From Qipengyuania atrilutea (GTDB taxonomy: Bacteria; Pseudomonadota; Alphaproteobacteria; Sphingomonadales; Sphingomonadaceae): DNA of 64,000 nt. Location: NCBI RefSeq assembly GCF_013370205.1, contig NZ_JABWGV010000001.1, forward strand, positions 682,001 to 746,000. The letters run 5' to 3'. This document shows positions 51,404 through 62,035 of the stretch, one piece after another. Made by a program: the position numbers and the translations under genes. The notes beneath the pieces were generated by a model that did no database searches, had not been told where the DNA came from, and saw only the letters and a program-made list of their open reading frames with translations. Each line of letters begins with the position of its first letter. Positions within the stretch are counted from its first letter, which is position 1.

Positions 51404-51694
51404 TCAGTTCGAAGCGGCTTCCACGTCGAGGTCGGCTTCCACCGCCTGCGTGCCGCCGGACTTGACCTGGTCGAGGACCTTCCAGGTCTTGGTCTTCGAG
51501 ATCGGCTTCGTCTCCTCAATCCGGACGATGTCGCCCAGACCGTATTCGTTCTTCTCGTCGTGCGCGTGATACTTCTTCGAACGGCGGATGATCTTCCCGT
51601 AGAGCGGGTGCTTCACCTTGCGTTCGACCAGCACGGTCACGGTCTTGTCGGTCTTGTCGGAGGTGACGGTCCCGATCAGAATGCGTTTCGGCAT
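51404..51694 (-). CDS. rpsQ: 30S ribosomal protein S17
   Basis: This 96-aa 16S-binding protein starts [20 protein letters not shown] and has [21 protein letters not shown] 20-residue acidic C-terminal extension follows the usual end. Confidence 0.97.
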   Translation of the reverse strand: MPKRILIGTVTSDKTDKTVTVLVERKVKHPLYGKIIRRSKKYHAHDEKNEYGLGDIVRIEETKPISKTKTWKVLDQVKSGGTQAVEADLDVEAASN

Positions 51695-51705
51695 CGTAAT
51701 ACTCC

Positions 51706-51924
51706 TTAAGCGCCGGCTTTTTCGGAAGCGGCGGCTTTCGCGCGCTCGTTCTGAAGCGTCTTGATCTGCGCGATCTCGCGGCGGACCTGCTTGATACGCG
51801 CGGGCGCTTCGAGCTGGTTGGTCGCGGACTGGAAACGCAGGTTGAACTGCTCCTTTTTCAGCGCGGTCAGCTGTTCGCCAAGCTGATCGTCAGACTTGGT
51901 GCGAAGGTCTTCGATTTTGGCCAT
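51706..51924 (-). CDS. rpmC: 50S ribosomal protein L29
   Basis: This 72-aa helical-hairpin protein has [20 protein letters not shown] and [17 protein letters not shown]. Two adjacent ATGs exist (51927, 51924); the start is coupled to the rplP stop. L29 lies at the exit tunnel and binds SRP and trigger factor. Confidence 0.96.
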   Translation of the reverse strand: MAKIEDLRTKSDDQLGEQLTALKKEQFNLRFQSATNQLEAPARIKQVRREIAQIKTLQNERAKAAASEKAGA

Positions 51925-52358
51925 CATTCGCCTCCCAGGTGGCTGGTGTCGCCGAAGCGGGCGACGACTTTCGTCTTCACCGGCAGCTTCATGGCAGCGC
52001 GTTCGAAAGCTTCGGCAGCGATCTGGCCCGAAACACCGTCGAGTTCGAACAGGATGCGGCCCGGCTTGACCCGTGCAGCCCAGTATTCGATCGAACCCTT
52101 GCCCTTACCCTGACGGACTTCGGCAGGCTTCTTCGATACCGGCACGTCCGGGAACACGCGGATCCAGAGACGTCCCTGACGCTTCATGTGACGCGTGATC
52201 GCACGGCGAGCGGCTTCGATCTGGCGAGCGGTAATCCGCTCGGGTTCGAGCGCCTTGAGACCATAGGAGCCGAAATTCAGGGTCGTCCCGCCCTTGGCTT
52301 CGCCCTTGATCCGGCCCTTGAAGGCCTTGCGATACTTGGTTTTCTTCGGTTGCAGCAT
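51924..52358 (-). CDS. rplP: 50S ribosomal protein L16
   Basis: This 144-aa protein starts [20 protein letters not shown] and has [20 protein letters not shown] and MGKGKGS-like [19 protein letters not shown]. It lies close to the peptidyl transferase centre. Confidence 0.98.
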   Translation of the reverse strand: MLQPKKTKYRKAFKGRIKGEAKGGTTLNFGSYGLKALEPERITARQIEAARRAITRHMKRQGRLWIRVFPDVPVSKKPAEVRQGKGKGSIEYWAARVKPGRILFELDGVSGQIAAEAFERAAMKLPVKTKVVARFGDTSHLGGE

Positions 52359-52379
52359 GGTTTTCTACTCTGCTCCCGC

Positions 52380-53075
52380 TCAGCGTGCCGGGCGGACGCC
52401 GGAAGTCTGTGCTTCCATCATCAGCCGGTCCTGGGCGGTGGGATCGTGCGCCAGGATCTCGCCTTTGAAGATCCAGCACTTGATGCCGATGATACCGTAG
52501 GCGGTCAGCGCCTCGGCTTCGGCGTAATCGACGTTCGCGCGCAGCGTGTGGAGCGGAACGCGGCCTTCGCGGTACCATTCGACGCGGGCGATTTCAGCCC
52601 CTCCGAGACGGCCGCCGCAAACGATCTTGATGCCTTCCGCACCAAGGCGCAGCGCGCTTTGCACCGCCCGCTTCATCGCGCGGCGGAAAGCCACGCGGCG
52701 AATGAGCTGGTCCGCGATACCCTGAGCGACGAGCTTGGCGTCGATTTCCGGCTTGCGGATCTCGACGATGTTCAGCTTCACTTCGCTTGCGGTCATCGAG
52801 GCGAGCTTGGTGCGCAGCTTTTCGATGTCCGCGCCCTTCTTGCCGATGATGACGCCGGGACGCGCAGCGAAGATCGAGATGCGGCAAAGCTTTGCCGGAC
52901 GCTCGATCACCACCTTCGAAATCGCGGCCTGCGGCAGTGTATCGATGATGTGCTTGCGGATCTCGATATCTTCCTTGAGCAGCTGTGCGTAGTCGCGCCC
53001 TTCGGCGTACCACCGGCTGTCCCAGGTGCGGTTGATCTGCAGACGCAGGCCGATCGGATTGCTCTTCTGACCCAT
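52380..53075 (-). CDS. rpsC: 30S ribosomal protein S3
   Basis: This 231-aa protein starts [20 protein letters not shown], has the KH motif ([17 protein letters not shown]) and the C-terminal [20 protein letters not shown]-like segment. It is part of the mRNA-entry helicase site. It lies 1 bp after rplV. Confidence 0.98.
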   Translation of the reverse strand: MGQKSNPIGLRLQINRTWDSRWYAEGRDYAQLLKEDIEIRKHIIDTLPQAAISKVVIERPAKLCRISIFAARPGVIIGKKGADIEKLRTKLASMTASEVKLNIVEIRKPEIDAKLVAQGIADQLIRRVAFRRAMKRAVQSALRLGAEGIKIVCGGRLGGAEIARVEWYREGRVPLHTLRANVDYAEAEALTAYGIIGIKCWIFKGEILAHDPTAQDRLMMEAQTSGVRPAR

Positions 53076-53076
53076 C

Positions 53077-53454
53077 TTACGCCTCTTCCTCTTCGCGAAC
53101 CACGATGCGCAGCCGGCTGAACGGCTTGAGAATACGGGTGCTCTTGCCCCGTCCGCGCGTGTGGAAACGCTTCATGGTGATTGCCTTCCCGACGCTCGCT
53201 TCGGCCACGACCAGCGCGTCCACGTCGAGATTGTGGTTGTTTTCCGCATTGGCGATCGCGGAAGCGAGCACCTTGTGCGCGTCACGCGCCATCGCACGCT
53301 TTGAGAAGGTCAGGATGTTAAGCGCTTCCTCGGCCTTCTTGCCGCGGATGAGCTCTGCCACCAGATTGAGCTTCTGCGCGCTGCCGCGAATCGTCGTGCC
53401 GACGGCCAGCGCCTCGTTGTCGCCGACGCGGCGGGGAGATTTAGCCTTGCCCAT
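53077..53454 (-). CDS. rplV: 50S ribosomal protein L22
   Basis: This 125-aa protein has the L22 core [20 protein letters not shown] and the tunnel loop region [20 protein letters not shown]. It lines the exit tunnel and contacts macrolides. ATG 53454 overlaps the rpsS stop (TGATG); the longer upstream frame lies antisense to good genes and is rejected. Confidence 0.97.
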   Translation of the reverse strand: MGKAKSPRRVGDNEALAVGTTIRGSAQKLNLVAELIRGKKAEEALNILTFSKRAMARDAHKVLASAIANAENNHNLDVDALVVAEASVGKAITMKRFHTRGRGKSTRILKPFSRLRIVVREEEEA

Positions 53455-53729
53455 CAGCGCTTGCCCTTCTTGTCGGAGGCATGGCCGGGGAATGTGCGCG
53501 TAGGCGCGAATTCGCCGAGCTTGTGCCCGACCATGTCCTCGTTGACGGACACGGGAATGAATTTGTGACCATTGTAGACGTTGAACGTCAGTCCGACGAA
53601 TTGCGGCAGAATAGTGCTGCGGCGCGACCAAGTCTTGATCGGCGCACGGCCACCCGAATCCTGCGCATCTTCGGCCTTCTTGAGAAGGCTGAGTTCGACG
53701 AACGGACCTTTCCAGACGGAACGAGCCAT
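53454..53729 (-). CDS. rpsS: 30S ribosomal protein S19
   Basis: This 91-aa protein starts [20 protein letters not shown] and ends [20 protein letters not shown], the S19 signature (30S head). It lies 6 bp after rplB. Confidence 0.98.
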   Translation of the reverse strand: MARSVWKGPFVELSLLKKAEDAQDSGGRAPIKTWSRRSTILPQFVGLTFNVYNGHKFIPVSVNEDMVGHKLGEFAPTRTFPGHASDKKGKR

Positions 53730-53735
53730 GTGCCT

Positions 53736-54572
53736 TTACCTCTTCTTCTTCGCGTGGCGCGAACGGATGATGTACTTGTCCGTCTGCTTGTTCTTGCGGG
53801 TGCGGGCACCCTTGGTCGGCTTGCCCCAGGGGGTAACCGGATGGCGGCCGCCGGAGGTACGGCCTTCGCCGCCGCCGTGGGGGTGATCGACCGGGTTCTT
53901 CGCGACACCACGCGTAAGCGGCTTCACGCCCATCCAGCGCTTGCGGCCGGCCTTGCCCAGGTTCTGGTTCTGGTTGTCGGGGTTCGACACCGCACCGACC
54001 GTACCCATGCAATCGGCACGCAGGTAACGCTGCTCGCCCGAGTTCAGGCGCACGATGACCATGCCGCGGTCACGGCCGACGAGCTGGACGTAAGCTCCGG
54101 CGCTGCGCGCCAGCTGCCCGCCCTTGCCCGGCTTCATCTCCACATTGTGGCAGATGGTGCCGACCGGCATCTGGCCGAGAAGCATGGCATTCCCAGGCTT
54201 CGTGTCGACCCGTTCGCCGGCGATCACCTTGTCGCCAACGCCGAGGCGCTGCGGGCAGATGATGTAGGCAAGCGTGTCGTCAGCATATTTGATGAGCGCG
54301 ATGAAGGCGGTCCGGTTCGGATCGTACTCGATCCGCTCTACCGTGCCTTCGACGTCCCACTTGCGCCGCTTGAAATCGATCATGCGGTACTTCTGCTTGT
54401 GACCGCCGCCCATGCCGCGCGAGGTGACATGGCCCTTGTTGTTGCGTCCGCCAGTCTTGCGCTTGCCCTCGGTCAGCGACTTGACCGGGCCGCCCTTGTG
54501 GAGGCCCGACTTGTCAACGAGGATCAGGCCGCGCCGGGCGGGACTGGTCGGTTTGTAATTCTTGAGTGCCAT
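53736..54572 (-). CDS. rplB: 50S ribosomal protein L2
   Basis: This 278-aa protein starts [20 protein letters not shown] and contains [20 protein letters not shown] and [20 protein letters not shown] with the functional His. It is required for subunit joining and near the catalytic centre. Confidence 0.99.
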   Translation of the reverse strand: MALKNYKPTSPARRGLILVDKSGLHKGGPVKSLTEGKRKTGGRNNKGHVTSRGMGGGHKQKYRMIDFKRRKWDVEGTVERIEYDPNRTAFIALIKYADDTLAYIICPQRLGVGDKVIAGERVDTKPGNAMLLGQMPVGTICHNVEMKPGKGGQLARSAGAYVQLVGRDRGMVIVRLNSGEQRYLRADCMGTVGAVSNPDNQNQNLGKAGRKRWMGVKPLTRGVAKNPVDHPHGGGEGRTSGGRHPVTPWGKPTKGARTRKNKQTDKYIIRSRHAKKKR

Positions 54573-54585
54573 TGTCCGGTCCGCC

Positions 54586-54894
54586 TCAGATACCGCTGGT
54601 GACGTCGATGGACTGGCCTTCGGCCAGCGTCACGATCGCCTTTTTCATGTCGTTGCGGCGATAGGGTTTGCCCTTCCACCGCTTCACCTTGCCCTTGGTG
54701 ACGATGGTGTTCACCTTCGTCACGCTGACATCGAACAGCGCCTCGACCGCTTCCTTGATCTGCGGCTTGGTAGCACCGCCAGCGACCTTGAAGACGACCG
54801 CGTTGTTCTCGGAGAGAAGGGTTGCCTTCTCCGTGATGTGCGGGGCCAGAACGACGTCGTAATGACGCGCGTCGATTTCCTGCTTCTTAGCCAT
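54586..54894 (-). CDS. rplW: 50S ribosomal protein L23
   Basis: This 102-aa exit-tunnel protein has [20 protein letters not shown] and [20 protein letters not shown]. It overlaps rplD by 8 bp. Confidence 0.98.
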   Translation of the reverse strand: MAKKQEIDARHYDVVLAPHITEKATLLSENNAVVFKVAGGATKPQIKEAVEALFDVSVTKVNTIVTKGKVKRWKGKPYRRNDMKKAIVTLAEGQSIDVTSGI

Positions 54895-55513
54895 TGAAGC
54901 GCGCCTCCAGCTTTTCGACCGCGGCCTTGGAAAGGACCAGCGTGTCGTGTTTCAGGATGTCGTAGACGTTCGCGCCTGCCGCCGGCATCACGTTGATGCC
55001 CGGAAGGTTGCCGGCTGCCTTGCGGAAGCCGTCGTCAACGCTTTCGCCGTCGATGAAGAGGACCTTGCCGTTCCAGCCCGCCTTGTCGAAGTGGCCCCTG
55101 AGAGCCTTCGTCTTGGCGTCCTTGATCGAGAGATCGTCAACGATCACGAGCCCGTCCTTGGCCTTGCTCGAAAGCGCCATCTTGAGGCCGAGTGCACGGA
55201 TCTTCTTGTTGAGCGACGGATTGAAGTCGCGCTTGCGCGCACCGTGAGCCTTACCGCCGCCGATGAAGATCGGAGCGCCGCGGTCGCCGTGGCGAGCGCC
55301 GCCCGAACCCTTCTGCGGCCCGAACTTCTTGCCGGTACGGGCAACGTCGCTGCGCTCGCGCGTCGGACGAGCCGTCTCGCGCCGCTTTTCCAGCTGCCAG
55401 GTCACCACGCGGTGGAGGATGTCCGCACGCGGCTCGATGCCGAACACGTCATCGTTCAAATCGATATCGCCCGAACCCTTCGATCCGTCGATTGTCTGGA
55501 CCTTCACTTTCAT
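54887..55513 (-). CDS. rplD: 50S ribosomal protein L4
   Basis: This 208-aa protein has a central RNA-binding loop ([23 protein letters not shown]). L4 is the S10-operon autoregulator in E. coli. It overlaps rplW at its 3' end and lies 3 bp after rplC. Confidence 0.98.
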   Translation of the reverse strand: MKVKVQTIDGSKGSGDIDLNDDVFGIEPRADILHRVVTWQLEKRRETARPTRERSDVARTGKKFGPQKGSGGARHGDRGAPIFIGGGKAHGARKRDFNPSLNKKIRALGLKMALSSKAKDGLVIVDDLSIKDAKTKALRGHFDKAGWNGKVLFIDGESVDDGFRKAAGNLPGINVMPAAGANVYDILKHDTLVLSKAAVEKLEARFNG

Positions 55514-55516
55514 GTG

Positions 55517-56401
55517 TCAGCCCTCCTTCTCAGAGCCATCGGCGGCGCCGGTATCCGAACCACCTGATGCGTTATCGCTTTCGCCTGCGTCGTTCTTCGC
55601 CATGAGAGCTTCCTTCTCGGCGATGATCTTCGCTTCTTCAGCAGCGGTAGGACCGGTGTCCACTTCGTGCTCCGCACCGCTTTCGATCATGCCGGCTTGC
55701 GCCTCCTCATGGTCGAACTCTTCACGGTTGCGGTACATCACGCCCGGAAACGGCAGCTCGTCATGCTTCACCTTCACGGCGTCGCGAACGAGCATCCAGC
55801 TGTTCTTGGCGCCGGGAACCGAGCCCTTCACGAACAGGAGACCGCGATCGGCGTCGGTGCGCACGATCTCCAGGTTCTGCTGCGTGCGCTGACGGTCGCC
55901 CATGTGGCCGGCCATCTTCTTGCCCTTGAACACGCGGCCCGGATCCTGGCGGTTACCCGTCGAACCGTGCGAACGGTGGCTGAGCGAAACGCCGTGCGTC
56001 GCGCGCAGACCCCCGAAGCCCCAGCGCTTCATCGCACCGGCAAAGCCCTTGCCCTGCGTATGACCGGTGATGTCCACCTTCTGGCCCGCAATAAAATGCT
56101 CCGCGGAGATGCGTGCGCCAACCGGCAGCAGCCCGTCTTCGCTCTCGACACGGAATTCCGCAACCTTGCGCTTCAGACCGACTTCGGCCTTCGCGAAATG
56201 CTCGCGCTGCGGCTTGTTGACATTCTTCTGTTTCGCTTCGCCCGAACCGACCTGCACGGCGAAATAGCCGTCGCGGTCTTCGGTCCGGTGCGAAATGACC
56301 TGACATTCCTCGAGCGCCAGAACGGTGACCGGCACATGGCGGCCATCCTCCTGGAAGAGGCGGGTCATCCCGACTTTCTTAGCGACCACGCCTGTGCGCA
56401 T
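55517..56401 (-). CDS. rplC: 50S ribosomal protein L3 with acidic C-terminal extension
   Basis: This 294-aa protein has the L3 core [20 protein letters not shown] and [20 protein letters not shown]. The usual end (about residue 230) is followed by about 65 acidic/Ala/Gly residues ([32 protein letters not shown]). It is the initiator of 50S assembly. It is preceded by a 302-bp gap after rpsJ. Confidence 0.97.
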   Translation of the reverse strand: MRTGVVAKKVGMTRLFQEDGRHVPVTVLALEECQVISHRTEDRDGYFAVQVGSGEAKQKNVNKPQREHFAKAEVGLKRKVAEFRVESEDGLLPVGARISAEHFIAGQKVDITGHTQGKGFAGAMKRWGFGGLRATHGVSLSHRSHGSTGNRQDPGRVFKGKKMAGHMGDRQRTQQNLEIVRTDADRGLLFVKGSVPGAKNSWMLVRDAVKVKHDELPFPGVMYRNREEFDHEEAQAGMIESGAEHEVDTGPTAAEEAKIIAEKEALMAKNDAGESDNASGGSDTGAADGSEKEG

Positions 56402-56703
56402 GATCCATACTCCTTAAGACAGAGGCACATGAGGACCATTCCCCAGGTGCTTGGTTCTTCAGCGCGGCGAAGCGTGAGCTCCGCCAGGCCTATCAGCCCG
56501 AAATGTTCGTATGCGTCGCCCCGTCCGGGCTGAATGCCTTCGCGCGGACAGTGCCGCTGAAAGCGAGACGGGGGACGCAGTCCCGGATAAATCCGGCGGT
56601 ATCCCGATGTCTTGCCGATTCCCTAGTAGAGCACCAGCGGGGCTATCGAGCGCCCCTGAAACTTCCGGCGGGTTAAGGTCCTGCCGGGGACCGATCAGTA
56701 GCC
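56402..56703. other. 302-bp gap between rpsJ and rplC
   Basis: No ORF with coding signs is present, although a minus-strand frame passes through. Short GC-rich inverted repeats are visible, such as GGTCC/GGACC near 56674-56689 and GGGGC/GCCCC near 56638-56655. A long spacer here is unusual, because rpsJ and rplC are normally adjacent. It may hold an RNA control element or a processing site, but nothing is recognised. Confidence 0.5.
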
Positions 56704-57015
56704 TTAGGCCAGCTTGATCTCGACGTTTACGCCGGCCGCAAGATCTAGCTTCATCAGCGCATCGACCGTCTGGGCGTTCGGCTGCACAATGTCCAGCAGC
56801 CTTTTGTAAGTCCGAACCTCGAACTGCTCCCGCGACTTCTTGTCGATGTGCGGACCGCGGTTCACAGTGAACTTCTCGATCCTCGTCGGCATCGGAATGG
56901 GACCCCGGATCAGCGCGCCGGTCCGGCGAGCGGTGTCTGCGATTTCGCCAGTCGCCTGGTCGAGAACGCGGTGATCGAACGCCTTGAGGCGAATGCGAAT
57001 ATTCTGGGCTTCCAT
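56704..57015 (-). CDS. rpsJ: 30S ribosomal protein S10
   Basis: This 103-aa protein has [20 protein letters not shown] and [20 protein letters not shown]. It also acts as the transcription antitermination factor NusE. ATG 57015 ([10 protein letters not shown]) is chosen; a frame open to 57045 would overlap the upstream terminator. Confidence 0.98.
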   Translation of the reverse strand: MEAQNIRIRLKAFDHRVLDQATGEIADTARRTGALIRGPIPMPTRIEKFTVNRGPHIDKKSREQFEVRTYKRLLDIVQPNAQTVDALMKLDLAAGVNVEIKLA

Positions 57016-57037
57016 TTCCAAATACCGATGAGAAAGA

Positions 57038-57090
57038 GCAAACAAAAATCAGTGGCCCCGCCCCCTCCCGGTTCAGGGAGAGCGGGGCCA
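57038..57090 (-). terminator. Terminator of the str operon after tuf
   Basis: Minus-strand stem TGGCCCCGC pairs with GCGGGGCCA (57082-57090 with 57053-57061), with further inner pairing. TTTTTGTTT follows. It lies 77 bp after the tuf stop and only about 22 bp before the rpsJ start. Confidence 0.8.
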
Positions 57091-57166
57091 TCGACGAATA
57101 CTGATTGTGCCGAAGCTAAGTCCGGTCCGGCGCGGACGAATCCGACGCCGTATGACCGGGCCTATA

Positions 57167-58342
<1,176 letters not shown>

Positions 58343-58435
58343 GCTCAAATAACCTCTGATCTAGATAATTGAAATTCTGCCGTGGGCGCGGCGCCCGGTC
58401 GATTTCAGGCGCCGCCCCTAAACGTATCGCTCGCC

Positions 58436-60529
58436 TTAGGCAAGCTTCTCCTTGACCTCTGCAGCAACATTCGCGGGCACTTCGTCGTAATGCGAGAACT
58501 GCATCGAATACTGCGCCCGGCCCTGCGTGAACGAACGCAGTTCATTCACATAGCCGAACATGTTCGCCAGCGGCACATTGGCCTCGACCGCCTGGGCGTT
58601 GCCGCGCGTGTCGGTGCCCTGGATCTGGCCGCGGCGGCTGTTGAGGTCGCCGATCACGTCGCCGAGATAGTCTTCCGGCGTCACAACTTCCACCTTCATG
58701 ATCGGTTCGAGCAGCTTGATCCCGGCCTTCTGCGCAACTTCGCGCATCGCTCCGCGACCGGCGATCTCGAACGCGATCGCGCTGGAGTCGACGTCATGGT
58801 AGGCACCGTCGTACAGCGTGATGCTGAAGTCGATGATCGGGAAGCCGACGAGATAACCGCTTTCGGCCTGCTCGCGGAAACCCTTCTCGATCGCGGGGAT
58901 GAATTCCTTCGGAATGTTACCGCCCTTGATCTCGTCTTCGAAGATCACGCCCTGCCCGCGCTCACCCGGAGCGACACGCACCTTCACGCGGCCGAACTGA
59001 CCCGAGCCGCCCGACTGCTTCTTGTGCGTGTAGTCGACGTCGACTTCGCGGCCGAGCGATTCGCGGTAGGCCACCTGCGGCGCACCGACGTTGGCTTCGA
59101 CCTTGAACTCGCGCTTCATACGGTCGACGAGAATGTCGAGGTGGAGCTCGCCCATGCCCTTAATGATCGTCTGACCGCTTTCGTGGTCGGTCGTCACCCG
59201 GAACGAGGGATCCTCTGCAGCCAGGCGGTTGAGCGCGACGCCCATCTTTTCCTGGTCGGCCTTGGTCTTGGGTTCCACCGACAGTTCGATGACCGGCTCG
59301 GGGAATTCCATCCGCTCGAGGATGATCGGCTTCGACGCATCGCACAGCGTGTCGCCGGTCGTCGTTTCCTTCAGACCCGCAATCGCGACGATGTCGCCGG
59401 CGAATGCCTCATCGATGTCTTCCCGGTTGTTGGAATGCATCAGCAGCATGCGGCCGATCTTTTCCTTCTTCTCCTTGACGGAGTTGAGCACGCTGCCCTT
59501 CGACAGCTGGCCGGAATAGATGCGGGTAAAGGTAAGCGAGCCCACGAACGGATCGTTCATGATCTTGAACGCCAGCGCGCTGAACGGCGCATCGTCGCTG
59601 GACGGACGCGTCGCTTCCTCGTCGCTGTCGGGCAGCACGCCCTTGATCGCCGGAACGTCGATCGGGGACGGCATGTAGTCGACCACCGCGTCGAGCAGCG
59701 GCTGAACGCCCTTGTTCTTGAACGCGGAGCCGCACAGCACAGGCACGAACGCGCGCGCCATGGTGCCCTTGCGGATCAGCTTCTTCAGCGTCGCTGCATC
59801 GGGCTCTTCGCCTTCGAGGTAGGCTTCCATGATGTCATCGTCCTGCTCGACGGCAGTCTCGATCAGCTTCTCGCGGTATTCCGCAGCCTTGTCGGCCATG
59901 TCGGCAGGAATGTCGACGTAGTTGAACGTCGCGCCAAGTCCGTCGTTTTCCCACACGATGCCGCGATTGTTGACGAGGTCGACCACGCCCTGAAGGTCGG
60001 CTTCCGCGCCGATCGGGAGATACAGCACCAGCGGCGTCGCACCGAGGCGGTCGACGATCGACTGGACGCAGTAATAGAAGTCCGCGCCGGTACGGTCGAG
60101 CTTGTTGATGAAGCACATCCGCGGAACGCCGTACTTGTCGGCCTGGCGCCATACGGTTTCGGACTGCGGCTCCACGCCGGCAACGCCGTCGAACACGGCG
60201 ACCGCGCCGTCGAGTACGCGAAGGCTACGCTCGACTTCGATGGTGAAGTCCACGTGGCCGGGAGTGTCGATGATGTTGATCCGATGCTTCGGCCCCTGGC
60301 CGTCTTCGGCGGACCAGAAGGTCGTGGTCGCAGCGGACGTGATCGTGATGCCGCGCTCCTGCTCCTGTTCCATCCAGTCCATCGTCGCGGCACCGTCGTG
60401 CACTTCGCCGATCTTGTAGCTCTTGCCGGTGTAATAGAGGATACGCTCGGTCGTGGTCGTTTTCCCGGCGTCGATATGCGCCATGATCCCGATGTTGCGA
60501 TAGCGTTCCAGCGGATAGTCGCGGGCCAT
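58436..60529 (-). CDS. fusA: Elongation factor G
   Basis: This 697-aa translocase has the G1 motif [10 protein letters not shown] at 17-26, DTPGHVDF and the [12 protein letters not shown] segment. The five domains are in the usual order, ending [20 protein letters not shown]. It lies 134 bp after rpsG and 93 bp before tuf. Confidence 0.99.
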   Translation of the reverse strand: MARDYPLERYRNIGIMAHIDAGKTTTTERILYYTGKSYKIGEVHDGAATMDWMEQEQERGITITSAATTTFWSAEDGQGPKHRINIIDTPGHVDFTIEVERSLRVLDGAVAVFDGVAGVEPQSETVWRQADKYGVPRMCFINKLDRTGADFYYCVQSIVDRLGATPLVLYLPIGAEADLQGVVDLVNNRGIVWENDGLGATFNYVDIPADMADKAAEYREKLIETAVEQDDDIMEAYLEGEEPDAATLKKLIRKGTMARAFVPVLCGSAFKNKGVQPLLDAVVDYMPSPIDVPAIKGVLPDSDEEATRPSSDDAPFSALAFKIMNDPFVGSLTFTRIYSGQLSKGSVLNSVKEKKEKIGRMLLMHSNNREDIDEAFAGDIVAIAGLKETTTGDTLCDASKPIILERMEFPEPVIELSVEPKTKADQEKMGVALNRLAAEDPSFRVTTDHESGQTIIKGMGELHLDILVDRMKREFKVEANVGAPQVAYRESLGREVDVDYTHKKQSGGSGQFGRVKVRVAPGERGQGVIFEDEIKGGNIPKEFIPAIEKGFREQAESGYLVGFPIIDFSITLYDGAYHDVDSSAIAFEIAGRGAMREVAQKAGIKLLEPIMKVEVVTPEDYLGDVIGDLNSRRGQIQGTDTRGNAQAVEANVPLANMFGYVNELRSFTQGRAQYSMQFSHYDEVPANVAAEVKEKLA

Positions 60530-60663
60530 GTTAATTACCTCGAGGGTTGGATGGGAGGAGAAGGCCGCTTGTCCCGCAGCCCTTCGCCCGCCCGATATAA
60601 TTGCAAATGTTTCCGGTTAAAGACGCGCGCCGAATAATCCGCACGCGCGTCCGCCCCGACCTG

Positions 60664-61134
60664 TTACCAGCGGTAGTGCGAGAAGGCGCGGTTGGCGTCG
60701 GCCATCCGGTGCGTGTCTTCGCGCTTCTTCACCGCATTGCCGCGGTTGTTGGCGGCATCCATCAGCTCGCCCGACAGGCGTGCCGACATGGTGGTTTCCG
60801 CACGGCCGCGAGCCGCACCGATGAGCCAGCGTATCGCCAGCGCCTGCGCACGCTCGGGGCGAACCTCGACCGGCACCTGGTAGGTCGCACCGCCGACGCG
60901 GCGGCTGCGCACTTCGACCTGCGGCTTGATGTTGTTGAGCGCATCGTGGAACGTCTGGATCGGATCGGTCTTGGCCTTCGCCTCGACCGTGTCGAGCGCG
61001 CCATAGACAATGCGTTCCGCAGTGGACTTCTTACCGTCAAGCATGAGGTTGTTCATGAACTTCGACAGGACCTGATCACCGAACTTGGGATCGGGCAGGA
61101 TGACCCGTTTTTCGGGACGACGACGACGTGACAT
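60664..61134 (-). CDS. rpsG: 30S ribosomal protein S7
   Basis: This 156-aa protein with [20 protein letters not shown] and [16 protein letters not shown]-like [20 protein letters not shown] is S7, the primary 16S-binding protein of the 30S head. It lies 115 bp after rpsL. Confidence 0.98.
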   Translation of the reverse strand: MSRRRRPEKRVILPDPKFGDQVLSKFMNNLMLDGKKSTAERIVYGALDTVEAKAKTDPIQTFHDALNNIKPQVEVRSRRVGGATYQVPVEVRPERAQALAIRWLIGAARGRAETTMSARLSGELMDAANNRGNAVKKREDTHRMADANRAFSHYRW

Positions 61135-61208
61135 AATTCTTAACTCCTTCGGAGTGCGGCGACCCCATCCGGGGTCCGCCTTGCTGCTCCAGGGTCAGCC
61201 GGGCACCG

Positions 61209-61232
61209 AGCCTCAGGTTGATACCTGAGGCG
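61209..61232 (-). promoter_or_regulatory. Perfect 9-bp hairpin between rpsL and rpsG
   Basis: The inverted repeat GCCTCAGGT (61210-61218), TGAT loop, ACCTGAGGC (61223-61231) has no T tract. A second, 6-bp hairpin (GACCCC/GGGGTC) lies about 50 bp further on. It could be a processing or regulatory structure in the str mRNA. Confidence 0.4.
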
Positions 61233-61249
61233 TACCCAACCAAAAACGC

Positions 61250-61621
61250 TTACTTCGGCTTCTTCGCGCCGTATTTCGAACGCGACTGCTTGCGGTCCTT
61301 GACCCCTTGCGTGTCGAGCACGCCGCGCAGCACGTGATAGCGCACGCCCGGAAGGTCGCGCACACGCCCGCCGCGGATCAGCACCACGGAGTGCTCCTGC
61401 AGGTTGTGCCCTTCGCCGGGAATGTAGGTAATGACTTCGCGCTGGTTGGTCAGGCGCACCTTAGCTACCTTGCGCAGAGCCGAGTTCGGCTTCTTCGGCG
61501 TCGTCGTATAGACGCGCGTGCAGACACCGCGCTTCTGCGGGTTCGCTTCCATCGCAGGGACCTTCGACTTGGCCTTCTGCGGTTCGCGGCCCTTGCGGAC
61601 CAGCTGGTTGATCGTCGGCAT
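61250..61621 (-). CDS. rpsL: 30S ribosomal protein S12
   Basis: This 123-aa decoding-centre protein has [20 protein letters not shown] (the streptomycin-sensitive PKKPNS) and [20 protein letters not shown] 61621 was chosen; the frame is open to 61789 without coding character. It is the first gene of the str operon. Confidence 0.99.
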   Translation of the reverse strand: MPTINQLVRKGREPQKAKSKVPAMEANPQKRGVCTRVYTTTPKKPNSALRKVAKVRLTNQREVITYIPGEGHNLQEHSVVLIRGGRVRDLPGVRYHVLRGVLDTQGVKDRKQSRSKYGAKKPK

Positions 61622-62035
61622 AGACTTCTTTCTCTTCACCTGTTTGTCCGGAGCGCGCGGTAATGCGCGCCCGGTCTCGCCTGCTGAGGCTGGCGGCACA
61701 CTCGGATGACCGGATGGGTTGTCGGGTTCGTGCTTGCCGCCGTCACGCCGGAGACGATCCGGGTCCAGCGAGACAGGAGCGCCGCGCACCAGCGCAGACG
61801 CCTGTCATCTTAGCACGAGCCTGAAACACTCCACCTGGCAAGCTTCATGGCCACCGGGTTACTTTGACGGTCGCCCCAGCACCCCCAGGGGAGCGCTCCA
61901 ATAGAAAAGAGCCTTGCGTGATGACACGAAGGCTCCGGGACATACCGGCAATGTTCAGCTCTATCTACCCGAGCAAGATGCGACTCTCGGTTCGGATGAG
62001 GCGGCTCTTACTGGGTATAGGGGTTGGGGTCAAGT
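61622..62035. other. 414-bp junction between rpsL and the OLD-nuclease gene
   Basis: This region holds the rpsL leader, presumably its promoter (not confidently located), and the terminator of the nuclease gene (61895-61935). GC content falls across about 61900-62035. No tRNA, integrase site or repeat pair was recognised. Confidence 0.5.
61895..61935 (-). terminator. Terminator of the OLD-nuclease gene
   Basis: Minus-strand stem GAGCCTT-CGTG pairs with CACG-C-AAGGCTC (61909-61935), 11 bp with one bulge and an ATGA-type tetraloop. TTTTCTATT follows. It lies about 100 bp after the stop at 62036. Confidence 0.75.

Noticed and set aside
58382-60637. A 751-codon plus-strand frame opposite fusA
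   Set aside because: Antisense shadow of EF-G; no domain signs.
61940-62000. A possible tRNA-like segment near the rpsL junction
   Set aside because: A TTC-containing loop was seen, but acceptor and anticodon stems cannot be formed.
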